From Dinoroseobacter sp039192165 (GTDB lineage Bacteria; Pseudomonadota; Alphaproteobacteria; Rhodobacterales; Rhodobacteraceae): DNA of 64,000 nt. Where the stretch lies: the NCBI GenBank assembly GCA_039192165.1, contig JBCCXD010000003.1, forward strand, positions 310,001-374,000, in the 5' to 3' direction. Positions 51,001-57,810 of the stretch are shown piece by piece. The notes below the pieces were generated by a model. It saw only the letters and a program-made list of their open reading frames with translations. It was not told the DNA's origin and made no database searches. Each line of letters begins with the position of its first letter. Within the stretch, counting starts at the first letter, position 1. A program made the translations under genes and the position numbers.

Positions 51001-51492
51001 AACCGCGAAGGGCGGGAACGGCTTTTGACGGCTTTCGAACAGGTCAATGACAACTTCTCGATGCTTTTTACACATCTGTTCGGGGGGGGCGAAGCGAAGC
51101 TCGTTCTGGTCGAGTCCGATGACCCTCTGGAGGCAGGCCTTGAAATCATGTGTCAGCCTCCTGGCAAGAAGCTTTCGACACTCTCGCTGCTTTCAGGCGG
51201 CGAACAGACGCTGACTGCGCTTGCGCTGATCTTCGCAGTCTTCCTTGCGAATCCGGCTCCGATCTGTGTGCTGGATGAGGTCGACGCGCCATTGGATGAT
51301 GCCAACGTGACGCGGTTCTGCGATCTTCTCGATGAAATGTGCCGCCGCACCGATACGCGCTTTCTGATCATCACGCACCATGCGGTGACTATGGCCCGAA
51401 TGGATCGCTTGTTTGGTGTCACTATGGGCGAGCAAGGCGTAAGCCAACTCGTATCGGTCGACCTAAAGGTTGCAGAAACGCTGGTTGCCTGA
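48040..51492 (+). CDS. smc: Chromosome segregation protein SMC
   Basis: Structural maintenance of chromosomes ATPase, 1150 aa, acting with ScpA/ScpB in chromosome organisation. N-terminal Walker A GPNGCGKS (31-38), long Ala/Glu-rich coiled coils (about 170-500 and 660-1000), a hinge around 520-640 and the C-terminal head with signature LSGGEQTLTALA and Walker B CVLDEVDAPLDD. Start: the GTG at 48040 gives the canonical MRFSRLRLNGFKSF and leaves proper spacing to an AAAGG site; the GTG at 48031 is too close. Divergent from cobW. Confidence 0.97.
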   Translation: MRFSRLRLNGFKSFVDPTDLIIGDGLTGVVGPNGCGKSNLLEALRWVMGENRPTAMRGGGMEDVIFAGAATRSARNFAEVALTIDNSDRRAPAAFNDAEQLEIIRRITRDVGSAYKTNGKDVRARDVQMLFADASTGAHSPALVRQGQISELINAKPKARRRILEEAAGISGLYQRRHEAELKLKGAEANLDRVEDVLEQLATQLATLARQAKQAARYREIGAQLRKAEGLLLYRRWREADEARLLSAQDLTTRTTEAAQAEAAARDASKLRAEQDSALPPLREEEAIAAAVLQRLLVERDALTDQEQRARDTIATLQARITQLENDIERESALNADALQTIENLESEQAEIGKAADGHTDRLAAAAEEARSAAEVLSDRETAQSELTEDVARLSARHQSTRRMLEDAEKTQARAAEQADRAEVAVSSAKTALADADASFAASKLAADHAQAASESAELALTEAETQRAMLQAQEAEARAARSEAEGEVSALRAEVGALEKLVARAQSENGQVLDAVTAKAGFEAALGAALADDLNAPEVEGDASGWHCLPDYTSPQPLPAGATPLADHVEIPAALLRRIGQVGLVDRAAGAALQPDLLPGQRLVSKEGDLWRWDGLSARAEDAPSAAAARLQQINRLAELKTDLEVAEEKAALERAAHETLQTDLRTASDADRTARDARKAAERALGDSSRQLSKSEADQNILAGKLETLTLSVSRFRSEALEAQKAVAETEASLRGLDDLDAAREQVEQVRMTVDAARMTMLAKRSAHDEMRREGEARTRRDQEITQQISGWRHRLETAAKRSAELADRRENSRKELKEAEAAPEEISATRDALAQEISKAEARKAEAADALSKAEGALRRAEQGERDAERTASESREARARAEALSEAAVETVTLAAERIFEALEVTPQQLLDTLGADTEKMPGAEAIEAEVNRLKRQRDAMGAVNLRAEEDARGVEEEYQTLLQEKEDLGEAIGKLRSGISGLNREGRERLLTAFEQVNDNFSMLFTHLFGGGEAKLVLVESDDPLEAGLEIMCQPPGKKLSTLSLLSGGEQTLTALALIFAVFLANPAPICVLDEVDAPLDDANVTRFCDLLDEMCRRTDTRFLIITHHAVTMARMDRLFGVTMGEQGVSQLVSVDLKVAETLVA

Positions 51493-51498
51493 TCCGTC

Positions 51499-52665
51499 TT
51501 ACAGCTTTCCAAGCAATGCCGGGGTGGGCCAGGCATCCGCAGGCATTCCAAGGCGGCGCTGTTCTTCGCGAACTGCAGCCCGGGTGCGCGCGCCGAGAAT
51601 ACCGTCAATCTTGCCCACATCGTAGCCGCGCGCTGCGAGCTTTTGTTGCAGTTGCTTCATCTGAGCATCGCTGAGACCGGGCTCTGGCGTGCCGGCGTCG
51701 AAGACCGGTGCGCCGGACAGGCGGGTCGCGAAATAGGCGGCTGTGGTGACGTAGACAAAGCTCTGGTTCCACTCGAAATACACATCGAAGTTCGGATAGG
51801 CGAGAAAGGCAGGCCCCTTGCGTCCTTGTGGCAGGATCAGCGCTGCCGGCAGGTTGCCGGCGATCTGCCCATAGCGTGGGGTCAGCCCCATGGCGGCCCA
51901 CTCCTGCCCCCGCTTCTTTGCGGTCAGGCCGGTTTCATACCAATTGAGATTATCTGGAACCGTGACCTCTTGTAGCCAGGGTTCGCCAGCCCGCCACCCA
52001 AGACCTTTGAGCATATTGGCGCCGGACAGCAGCGCGTCAGGGGCCGAGGTTTTCAGGTAGACATGCCCGTCGCCATCGGCGTCGACACCGCGTGTCAGGA
52101 TGTCTTCGGGCAACATCTGGACCATCCCGATCTCGCCAGCCCAAGCGCCCGTGGTCCGAACCGGGTCGAAATCACCATTCTCATACAGCTCAAGCGCAGC
52201 GAATATTTGCGGACGGAACAGCTCCGGGCGGCGGCAGTCGTGGGCGAGGGTAACAAGCGAGTTCAGTGTGTTAAAATCCCCCTGAACGGCACCGTAGTCA
52301 GTCTCTAGCGCCCAAAATGCCAATAAAACACCCGAAGGCACCCCGTACTCACGCTCAGCGACCGCGAAAACGTTGGAAAATCGCTCTGCGTTACGGCGGC
52401 CGTTGTCCATCCGGTTCTGGCTAATGACGCGCCGCGCGAAGTCCGTGAATGGCATCTTGAAAACGCCCTGAGCCCGATCGGCGCGCAGAGTTCGCGGGTC
52501 TTGTTGGGCGGAGCGAAAAAAGGCGTCGACCATTGCGCGGTCGTGGCCTTTCGATATCGCTTCCGATTTGAGCCCATCAACGAAGTCCGGAAAACTCCCA
52601 CCACACTGAGCGGCAGCAGACCCTGCAGTGAAAAGTGACAAAATGAAAGCAAGTGCAAAGCGCAT
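51499..52665 (-). CDS. MltB-type lytic murein transglycosylase with peptidoglycan-binding domain
   Basis: A 388-residue exported enzyme. Sec signal (1-20, ending SAAAQ), an SLT-2 catalytic domain with the presumed Glu in FWALETDYGAVQGDFN, then YETGLTAKKRGQEWA, and a C-terminal PG_binding_1 domain (about 325-388). No lipobox is seen, so it is likely soluble in the periplasm. The ATG at 52665 follows GGGAGG; the longer open frame upstream is spurious. Convergent with smc, 6 bases apart. Confidence 0.92.
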   Translation of the reverse strand: MRFALAFILSLFTAGSAAAQCGGSFPDFVDGLKSEAISKGHDRAMVDAFFRSAQQDPRTLRADRAQGVFKMPFTDFARRVISQNRMDNGRRNAERFSNVFAVAEREYGVPSGVLLAFWALETDYGAVQGDFNTLNSLVTLAHDCRRPELFRPQIFAALELYENGDFDPVRTTGAWAGEIGMVQMLPEDILTRGVDADGDGHVYLKTSAPDALLSGANMLKGLGWRAGEPWLQEVTVPDNLNWYETGLTAKKRGQEWAAMGLTPRYGQIAGNLPAALILPQGRKGPAFLAYPNFDVYFEWNQSFVYVTTAAYFATRLSGAPVFDAGTPEPGLSDAQMKQLQQKLAARGYDVGKIDGILGARTRAAVREEQRRLGMPADAWPTPALLGKL

Positions 52666-52723
52666 AGTCGGAAACCTCCCGGGTGATGCGCGGACGCTAG
52701 CAGCCCCGACACACCGTGCAACC

Positions 52724-53632
52724 CTAGAGAAGCGCCAACAGCAGAACCACGCCGAAGAGCAGCGCCCATGACCGCCATAAATTAGCACAGGCGGCTTCGA
52801 TCTGACGCGCGCCAATTTGGTGCTGTCCGTTGGGATGTATAAAAGGAAAGTCCTGCATCTGACCCTCGTAGCTGCGCGGTCCGGCCAATGCGACGTCGAG
52901 CCCTCGGGCCATCGCGGCCTCGGGCCATCCGGCATTCGGTGACCGGTGCAGGCGCGCGTCGCGGGCAATCGCTACCATCTGACTGAGCTTTCCCTTGCCC
53001 AGAGCGATCAACACTGCACTAAGGCGCGCTGGGATCCAATTCAGCCCGTCATCGAGCCGGGCTGCAGCCCACCCAAATGCCTCGTGGCGTGGAGTACGGT
53101 ATCCGACCATGCTGTCGGCGGTGTTGACGACTTTGTAGACAAGAATGCCCGGCAGACCGCCCAGCAAGAACCAGAAGGCCGGGGCCACTACCCCGTCAGA
53201 GAAGTTTTCTGAAGCGGATTCGATGGCGGCGCGGGCTACACCTTCGGCCGGCAGTTCTTTGGTATCCCGACCGACAATCATTGCCACCGCCGCACGGCCC
53301 TCAGGCAGACCAATCCGCAGCGCCTCAGCCACCGCGCGGACATGCTCGACCAGACTGCGCTGTGCCAGCAAGATCGCCGCCAGAAGCACTTCCACTCCCG
53401 GTCCTACCAGCGAGAGCGCCCATCCCAGTACGGCTGCTGCAAGACACAGACAAGCCACCACTCCTGTCCCTTTGGAACGCCGCGCTGAGCCGGTGTTATA
53501 TTTTCTGTCGGCCCAGCCAATCGCGCGTCCCATCAGAACGGCAGGGTGGGGCATTCGCCGCCATAACCAGTCCGGCTCTCCAAATACCGCATCCAGCGCG
53601 AGTGCAAGGGCGAGAAGAAGCGCAACGTCCAT
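52724..53632 (-). CDS. cobD: Adenosylcobinamide-phosphate synthase (CobD/CbiB)
   Basis: Inner-membrane enzyme (302 aa) that joins adenosylcobyric acid to (R)-1-amino-2-propanol (phosphate). Family marks: DAVFGEPDWLWRRMPHPAVLMGR at the start, ESASENFSDGVVAPAFWFLLGG and NTADSMVGYR. It follows cobC by 2 bases on the minus strand. The two act in consecutive steps of nucleotide-loop side-chain assembly. Confidence 0.96.
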   Translation of the reverse strand: MDVALLLALALALDAVFGEPDWLWRRMPHPAVLMGRAIGWADRKYNTGSARRSKGTGVVACLCLAAAVLGWALSLVGPGVEVLLAAILLAQRSLVEHVRAVAEALRIGLPEGRAAVAMIVGRDTKELPAEGVARAAIESASENFSDGVVAPAFWFLLGGLPGILVYKVVNTADSMVGYRTPRHEAFGWAAARLDDGLNWIPARLSAVLIALGKGKLSQMVAIARDARLHRSPNAGWPEAAMARGLDVALAGPRSYEGQMQDFPFIHPNGQHQIGARQIEAACANLWRSWALLFGVVLLLALL

Positions 53633-53634
53633 GC

Positions 53635-54594
53635 TCAGAAGCTCTCCAGCGCAGCCTCAAGACGCGCCCAGTTTTCTTCCGACCCGGGCAGACCGAGACG
53701 AATCCAATGGGGGTTGTATGGGAAAACGCGCGTCCATACCCGCGCTTTGGCGAGGTGCGTGTGAACCGCCTGGGCTTCTTCGAACGCGTAGAGCCGAAAT
53801 AAGGTGGTGCCCTGGGGCGTATCGCAATACGGACGCAGTAACATGTCCAGCCGGGCGCTGTCCTGGACCAGTCGATCCCGCGTGCTGGTGACCCACTCGG
53901 TGTTGGACAATGCGCGGGCGCCGAGGGCCAGTGCGGGTCCGGAAACGGGCCAGGGGCCGAGGGCCTCGGCCATGCGCTCCAAAAGCTCTGACGCTCCAAT
54001 TAGTACGCCCAGACGCACGCCCGCTAGGCCCCAGAATTTTCCGAAGCTCTTGAGTACAACAACGCGCGCATCAGATGTTGCCGGGACCTGGCTTATGGGG
54101 GCCTGTACGGCGTCGGCGAAGCTTTCGTCATAAATCGCGAAGCGCGTGGGCATCATGTTTGCATCAGGGGCGAGCGCGCCATCTGGATTGTTAGGATGCA
54201 CGTGAATTGCGGCATCCGCGCCCTCTAAACTGTGTGCGGCCGTCCAGCCGGAAAGCCGAAAAGCCGCCTCCCACTCGTTGTAGGTGGGGGGTGCGATGAA
54301 TGCCCGTCCGGTGTTTCCCAAGACCTGCGGCAAACGCGCGATCAGTGCTGAGGCGCCCGGTGCGGCCAGAACCCCAACCCCGTCCGGTATGCTCCAGAAG
54401 GCGCGCGCCGCACTGTGGAAGCGCTCCGTGGCCCCCACATCGGGCAGTTCTGTCCAAACCTGTGGTGAAAGCCCCCCGACCGGATACGGCACCGGATTGA
54501 TCCCGGTGGATAGATCGAGCCAGTCGGACCGCGCGCCCCCATACTTAACCGCCGCAGCGTCGATCCCACCACCATGATCGCGCGGCGCGCTCAT
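53635..54594 (-). CDS. cobC: Threonine-phosphate decarboxylase-like PLP enzyme (CobC)
   Basis: Class I/II aminotransferase-fold PLP enzyme, 319 aa, of the CobC/CobD(Salmonella) type that supplies the aminopropanol arm of cobalamin. Active site: HPNNPDG (133-139), Asp156 (YDESF) and Schiff-base Lys186 (KSFGKFWGLAGVR), with Arg194 binding PLP phosphate. The ATG at 54594 overlaps the DUF1636 stop (ATGA). It uses the Pseudomonas denitrificans naming, in which cobC precedes cobD as here. Confidence 0.93.
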   Translation of the reverse strand: MSAPRDHGGGIDAAAVKYGGARSDWLDLSTGINPVPYPVGGLSPQVWTELPDVGATERFHSAARAFWSIPDGVGVLAAPGASALIARLPQVLGNTGRAFIAPPTYNEWEAAFRLSGWTAAHSLEGADAAIHVHPNNPDGALAPDANMMPTRFAIYDESFADAVQAPISQVPATSDARVVVLKSFGKFWGLAGVRLGVLIGASELLERMAEALGPWPVSGPALALGARALSNTEWVTSTRDRLVQDSARLDMLLRPYCDTPQGTTLFRLYAFEEAQAVHTHLAKARVWTRVFPYNPHWIRLGLPGSEENWARLEAALESF

Positions 54595-54965
54595 TCCGTC
54601 GGCAGCGGCGGGTGGCGGGTCACGAAATGACCTTTGATTGCAGTAGGCCAATTGCGATACGGGACCTGCCCGGTATCGCTTGCGGCATGCAGCGCGGCAT
54701 AGCCGACGATTCCAGCGGCCGCCTCCGCATCCGCCACGAACCCGCCAAGAGTGTAGCAGAGCTTGCCACCTGCCTGGATGGTCACATTGCAGCCATTGCT
54801 ACAGCCCATCAGGCAGGAATGACGTCGGATCTTGACTGCGTCCGTGCCCCTAGAGGCTTTCTCGATCTCGTCTGCAAGGATCTCGCCATCGGTTTGCGCC
54901 ATTCCGCGCGTCTCCCACTCGTCGCGCTTGCAGGTGTCGCATACCGTGATCCAGGTCGTCCTCAT
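54591..54965 (-). CDS. DUF1636 family small cysteine-rich protein
   Basis: A 124-residue protein with VCDTCKRDEWE near the start and SCLMGCSNGCNVTIQA in the middle, giving CxxC and CxxxCxxxC clusters suited to metal or Fe-S binding. DUF1636 (PF07845) genes commonly sit with cobalamin genes, and here it overlaps cobC by 4 bases. A role in cobalt handling or as a ferredoxin-like electron donor is plausible but unproven. The gap of about 90 bases upstream to the GST gene shows no riboswitch. Confidence 0.87.
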   Translation of the reverse strand: MRTTWITVCDTCKRDEWETRGMAQTDGEILADEIEKASRGTDAVKIRRHSCLMGCSNGCNVTIQAGGKLCYTLGGFVADAEAAAGIVGYAALHAASDTGQVPYRNWPTAIKGHFVTRHPPLPTE

Positions 54966-55055
54966 CGCATGGTCCTCGCAGGGTCGGGTCCGCAGGCCTA
55001 AGGCCTTGCTGACTTAAAAACCCATTTCCCGCGAGGGTGCAATCCGAAGCAGCGA

Positions 55056-56045
55056 CTAGGCGGCTTTCAGGAAATCGCGCCCGTGCGGCGCAGTCCAATC
55101 TATCTGGGGGTTGATCGGTATGATCCTGTGCGGGTTTATCGACTCGTGACTATAGTGGTAGTGCCGCACAATATGATCGAAATTGACTGTTTCCGCGATG
55201 CCGGGCATCTGGAAAAGTTCGCGGGTGTACGCCCAGATGTTCGGGTAGTCGATGATCCGCTTTCGGTTGCACTTGAAATGCAAGTGGTAAACCGGATCGA
55301 ACCGTACGAGTGTCGGGAACAAACGCCAATCGGCTTCTGTCAGCGTCGATCCAGCAACGTAGCGTTGGCGTGACAGGCGCTCCTCAACCCAATCGAGAGC
55401 TTCGAATAGGGCTGTGACGGCCTCGTCATACGCGGCCTGTGTCGTAGCGAACCCTGATTTGTAAACGCCGTTATTGATCGCATGATAAACACGATCATTG
55501 ACGGCGTCGATCTCTTCGCGGAGCGCTTCAGGGAAGTAGTCATCAGTATTGCCGGTGAGCGCGTTAAAGGCGCTGTTGAACATGCGGATGATCTCGGAGC
55601 TTTCGTTAGAGACGATCGTTTCTCGCTCTGTGTCCCACAGGATAGGTACAGTGACCCTGCCAGAGACGGTGGAATCGGCCTTGGTGTAAATGTCCCGGGC
55701 GAAAGGCAAGCCGTAAAGGCGATCACCTGAAACCCCTGGATAGCTATCGTCAAAAGACCACCCATCCGACAACATGTCGGGGTGTACTGTTGACACATCG
55801 ATATGCGGCGCAAGGTCCTTAAGCTGGCGGAAAATCAGCGTGCGGTGCGCCCAGGGGCACGCCATTGAGACATAGAGGTGGTAGCGCCCGCTTTCAGCTT
55901 TGAAGCCAGCCTCGCCCGACGGGCCCGCAGAACCATCAGCAGTGATCCAGTTGCGGAAACCTGCCGTTGTTCGGATGAACTTGCCGCCGCTTGATTTCGT
56001 GTCGTACCAGACGTCATGCCAGACGCCGTCCACCAACTGTCCCAT
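55056..56045 (-). CDS. yqjG: Glutathionyl-hydroquinone reductase (Xi-class GST, YqjG/ECM4)
   Basis: Cytoplasmic Xi-class glutathione transferase, 329 aa, that reduces glutathionyl-(hydro)quinones. Catalytic Cys63 is in SMACPWAHRTL, followed by the Xi-class text GWSFDD and VPILWDTERETIVSNESSEI. The ATG at 56045 starts MGQLVDGVWHDVWYDT, typical for the family. It may be co-transcribed with DUF1636-cobC-cobD; no terminator was found between them. Confidence 0.93.
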   Translation of the reverse strand: MGQLVDGVWHDVWYDTKSSGGKFIRTTAGFRNWITADGSAGPSGEAGFKAESGRYHLYVSMACPWAHRTLIFRQLKDLAPHIDVSTVHPDMLSDGWSFDDSYPGVSGDRLYGLPFARDIYTKADSTVSGRVTVPILWDTERETIVSNESSEIIRMFNSAFNALTGNTDDYFPEALREEIDAVNDRVYHAINNGVYKSGFATTQAAYDEAVTALFEALDWVEERLSRQRYVAGSTLTEADWRLFPTLVRFDPVYHLHFKCNRKRIIDYPNIWAYTRELFQMPGIAETVNFDHIVRHYHYSHESINPHRIIPINPQIDWTAPHGRDFLKAA

Positions 56046-56227
56046 CGAGTCGCTCCGTTTTGTATCTCTTTTCTGTGTTTTAGTTGGCGCATTGTGGTGC
56101 GAAAACGCAGAAAAGCGCAGGGATCATTGCCGAAAAACGCACAGGTCCAGTCGGGTGATATGGGCGCGAATCCGTTTGCGCCGCCGCATATGCAAAGCTA
56201 TAGCGAGAGGGACGAAGCCCTTTTTTT

Positions 56228-56344
56228 GACGGGGCCGGACAGGTGCTGCGCAAGGTCGACCCACCCCGGGGGCCGCACGCGTAGATCGTCACACGACCCC
56301 TGTGGGTCCCGCCTCGACCGGCCCGTCCCACACGGAAGCTGTCC
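56228..56344 (+). ncRNA. Structured leader RNA with alternative helices before the cbiX operon
   Basis: Several nested helices occur immediately upstream of the ATG at 56345. One is GGACAG (56237-56242) with CTGTCC (56339-56344, abutting the ATG). Another is GGTCGA (56254-56259) with TCGACC (56314-56319), stacked on CCCAC (56260-56264) with GTGGG (56302-56306). A third is a 10-bp helix of 56228-56238 with 56318-56327, with one bulged G. This third helix shares bases 56237-56238 with the first, so the two exclude each other; forming the first would place the GGAAG ribosome site in a closed loop. None of the cobalamin riboswitch core motifs are present. A candidate regulatory RNA of unknown class. 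Confidence 0.5.
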
Positions 56345-56569
56345 ATGTTGCGCCCGGTTCCTACACTTGCTCTTTTCTTGCTCTGGTGTGGCGCGCCTGC
56401 GCGTGCCCATCCTGGCCATTTGGAAACACTTGCCGGACATGATCACTGGATCGCGGGCGCGGCGATCGGGCTTTCGATCGCACTTGGAATTTGGGGAGCG
56501 CTCAAGGGAAAGAAGGAGCGCCAGAACAATCCGGTTGCAGAAAACACAGAGGAGGGGGCGGCCGCATGA
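56345..56569 (+). CDS. Small exported HPGH membrane protein (cob operon first gene)
   Basis: A 74-residue protein with an N-terminal signal peptide (about 1-21, ARA cleavage), a mature start HPGHLETLAGHDHW rich in histidine, one transmembrane helix (about 35-52) and a charged tail. The HPGH at the mature N-terminus resembles that of HupE/UreJ and CbtB-type metal transporters and suggests periplasmic metal (Co2+) binding. I recall this short family in RefSeq as DUF6732 but could not check. Its stop overlaps the cbiX start (ATGA). No homologous function is established. Confidence 0.72.
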   Translation: MLRPVPTLALFLLWCGAPARAHPGHLETLAGHDHWIAGAAIGLSIALGIWGALKGKKERQNNPVAENTEEGAAA

Positions 56570-57810
56570 CCAAGATCGGCGTGATGATCTGCGGACACGG
56601 CTCGCGCTCTCAGGCTGCAGTGGACGAGTTCGCCGTTCTGGCAAAGAAGCTCCCTGCTTACCTGCCGCCGGACTGGGCGCTGGATTACGGATATCTGGAG
56701 TTCGCGAACCCGGTGATCCGCGACGGGCTCGATCGGTTGCGCGACAGAGGTTCCACCAAGATCCTCGCCGTGCCGGGCATGCTCTTTGCCGCCATGCATT
56801 CCAAGAATGACATCCCGACAGTGCTCAGCGCCTATGCCGCGCGGCATGACATCGACGTGTCCTATGGTCGGGAACTTGGTGTCGATCCTAAGATGATCGC
56901 AGCAGCCGGAGCGCGCATTCAAGACGCGGTCGACAGCGCAAATGCCGCCAAGGGTGTCGTGCCATTGGAGGAAACCTGCCTTGTCGTGATCGGCCGCGGT
57001 GCATCCGATCCGGATGCAAATGCCAATGTCTCAAAGATCGCGCGACTTCTTCATGAGGGTATGGGCTTCGGCTGGTGCGAGGTCGGATATTCGGGCGTGA
57101 CGTTCCCGCTTGTTGAGCCTTGCCTGCAGCATGCAACCAAGTTGGGCTATCGCCGCATCGTGGTGTTTCCATACTTCCTGTTCTCGGGCATCCTGATCGA
57201 CCGGATTTACGGGTTTACGGATCAGGTCGCAGCGGAGCATCCCGCCATCGACTTCGTAAAAGCAGGCTATCTTGGCGATCACGAGAAGGTTCTGGAAACC
57301 TTCGCTGAACGCGTGCTTGAACAGGTGTCCGATACTCCGCCGCCCAATTGCAGTCTCTGCGGATATCGGGCTCAGGTGCTCGCACTTGAGGATGGCACGC
57401 CACATATCATCTCAGCCGAAGAACGCGCGCATCCGGCCTTCGGGGCAATCCCGCCCGCGACCTGCGTGATGTGCAAGTACCGCACTCAGGTTCTCGGCTT
57501 TGAGGCCGAAGTCGGAGCAGTGCAGGAAAGCCATCACCATCACGTAGAGGGGCAGGGGGCTTCGGCCCCTGGCTCTAACGTCGCTGACTGCGTCCAGTGT
57601 GACACGTTCTGCACCGGTCTTTGTCGGCTGGAGGCGCCTGCAAAACACGCACATGGCCACCACCACCAACACGACCATGGTCACCACCATGATCACACAC
57701 ACGATCATGGACACGACCATCACCACCACCATCATCATGCTCCGTACCCGCATGCGGCCCATCCGCATGGGCCGGAAAGTGCGCGCAAGACCGCAAAGAC
57801 GGGCAGCTGA
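56566..57810 (+). CDS. cbiX: Long-form sirohydrochlorin cobaltochelatase CbiX with Cys/His-rich tail
   Basis: A 414-residue class II chelatase. The first chelatase half has the catalytic histidines His11 (GHGSR) and His78 (MHSKNDIP); the second half reads VIGRGASDPDANANV without the first histidine, as in other long CbiX proteins. The C-terminal third is unusual: CSLCGYR (262-268), CVMCKYR (300-306), CVQCDTFCTGLC (342-353) and then a tail of about 25 histidines (361-402). Bacillus megaterium CbiX carries a Fe-S cluster plus a His-rich region, a partial parallel. It overlaps the small HPGH gene (ATGA) and the cobH fusion (TGATG). Alternatively a general cobalt or siroheme chelatase. Confidence 0.9.
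   Translation: MTKIGVMICGHGSRSQAAVDEFAVLAKKLPAYLPPDWALDYGYLEFANPVIRDGLDRLRDRGSTKILAVPGMLFAAMHSKNDIPTVLSAYAARHDIDVSYGRELGVDPKMIAAAGARIQDAVDSANAAKGVVPLEETCLVVIGRGASDPDANANVSKIARLLHEGMGFGWCEVGYSGVTFPLVEPCLQHATKLGYRRIVVFPYFLFSGILIDRIYGFTDQVAAEHPAIDFVKAGYLGDHEKVLETFAERVLEQVSDTPPPNCSLCGYRAQVLALEDGTPHIISAEERAHPAFGAIPPATCVMCKYRTQVLGFEAEVGAVQESHHHHVEGQGASAPGSNVADCVQCDTFCTGLCRLEAPAKHAHGHHHQHDHGHHHDHTHDHGHDHHHHHHHAPYPHAAHPHGPESARKTAKTGS

Noticed and set aside
50139..51149. Ser/Arg/Ala-rich minus-strand open frame opposite smc
   Set aside because: Low-complexity antisense of the coiled-coil codons.
56046..56344. Second cobalamin riboswitch before the cbiX operon
   Set aside because: No GGGAA, CCGCNACTGTAAG, CCACTG or GAGCCAGGAGAC elements on either strand; reported instead as an unclassified structured leader.
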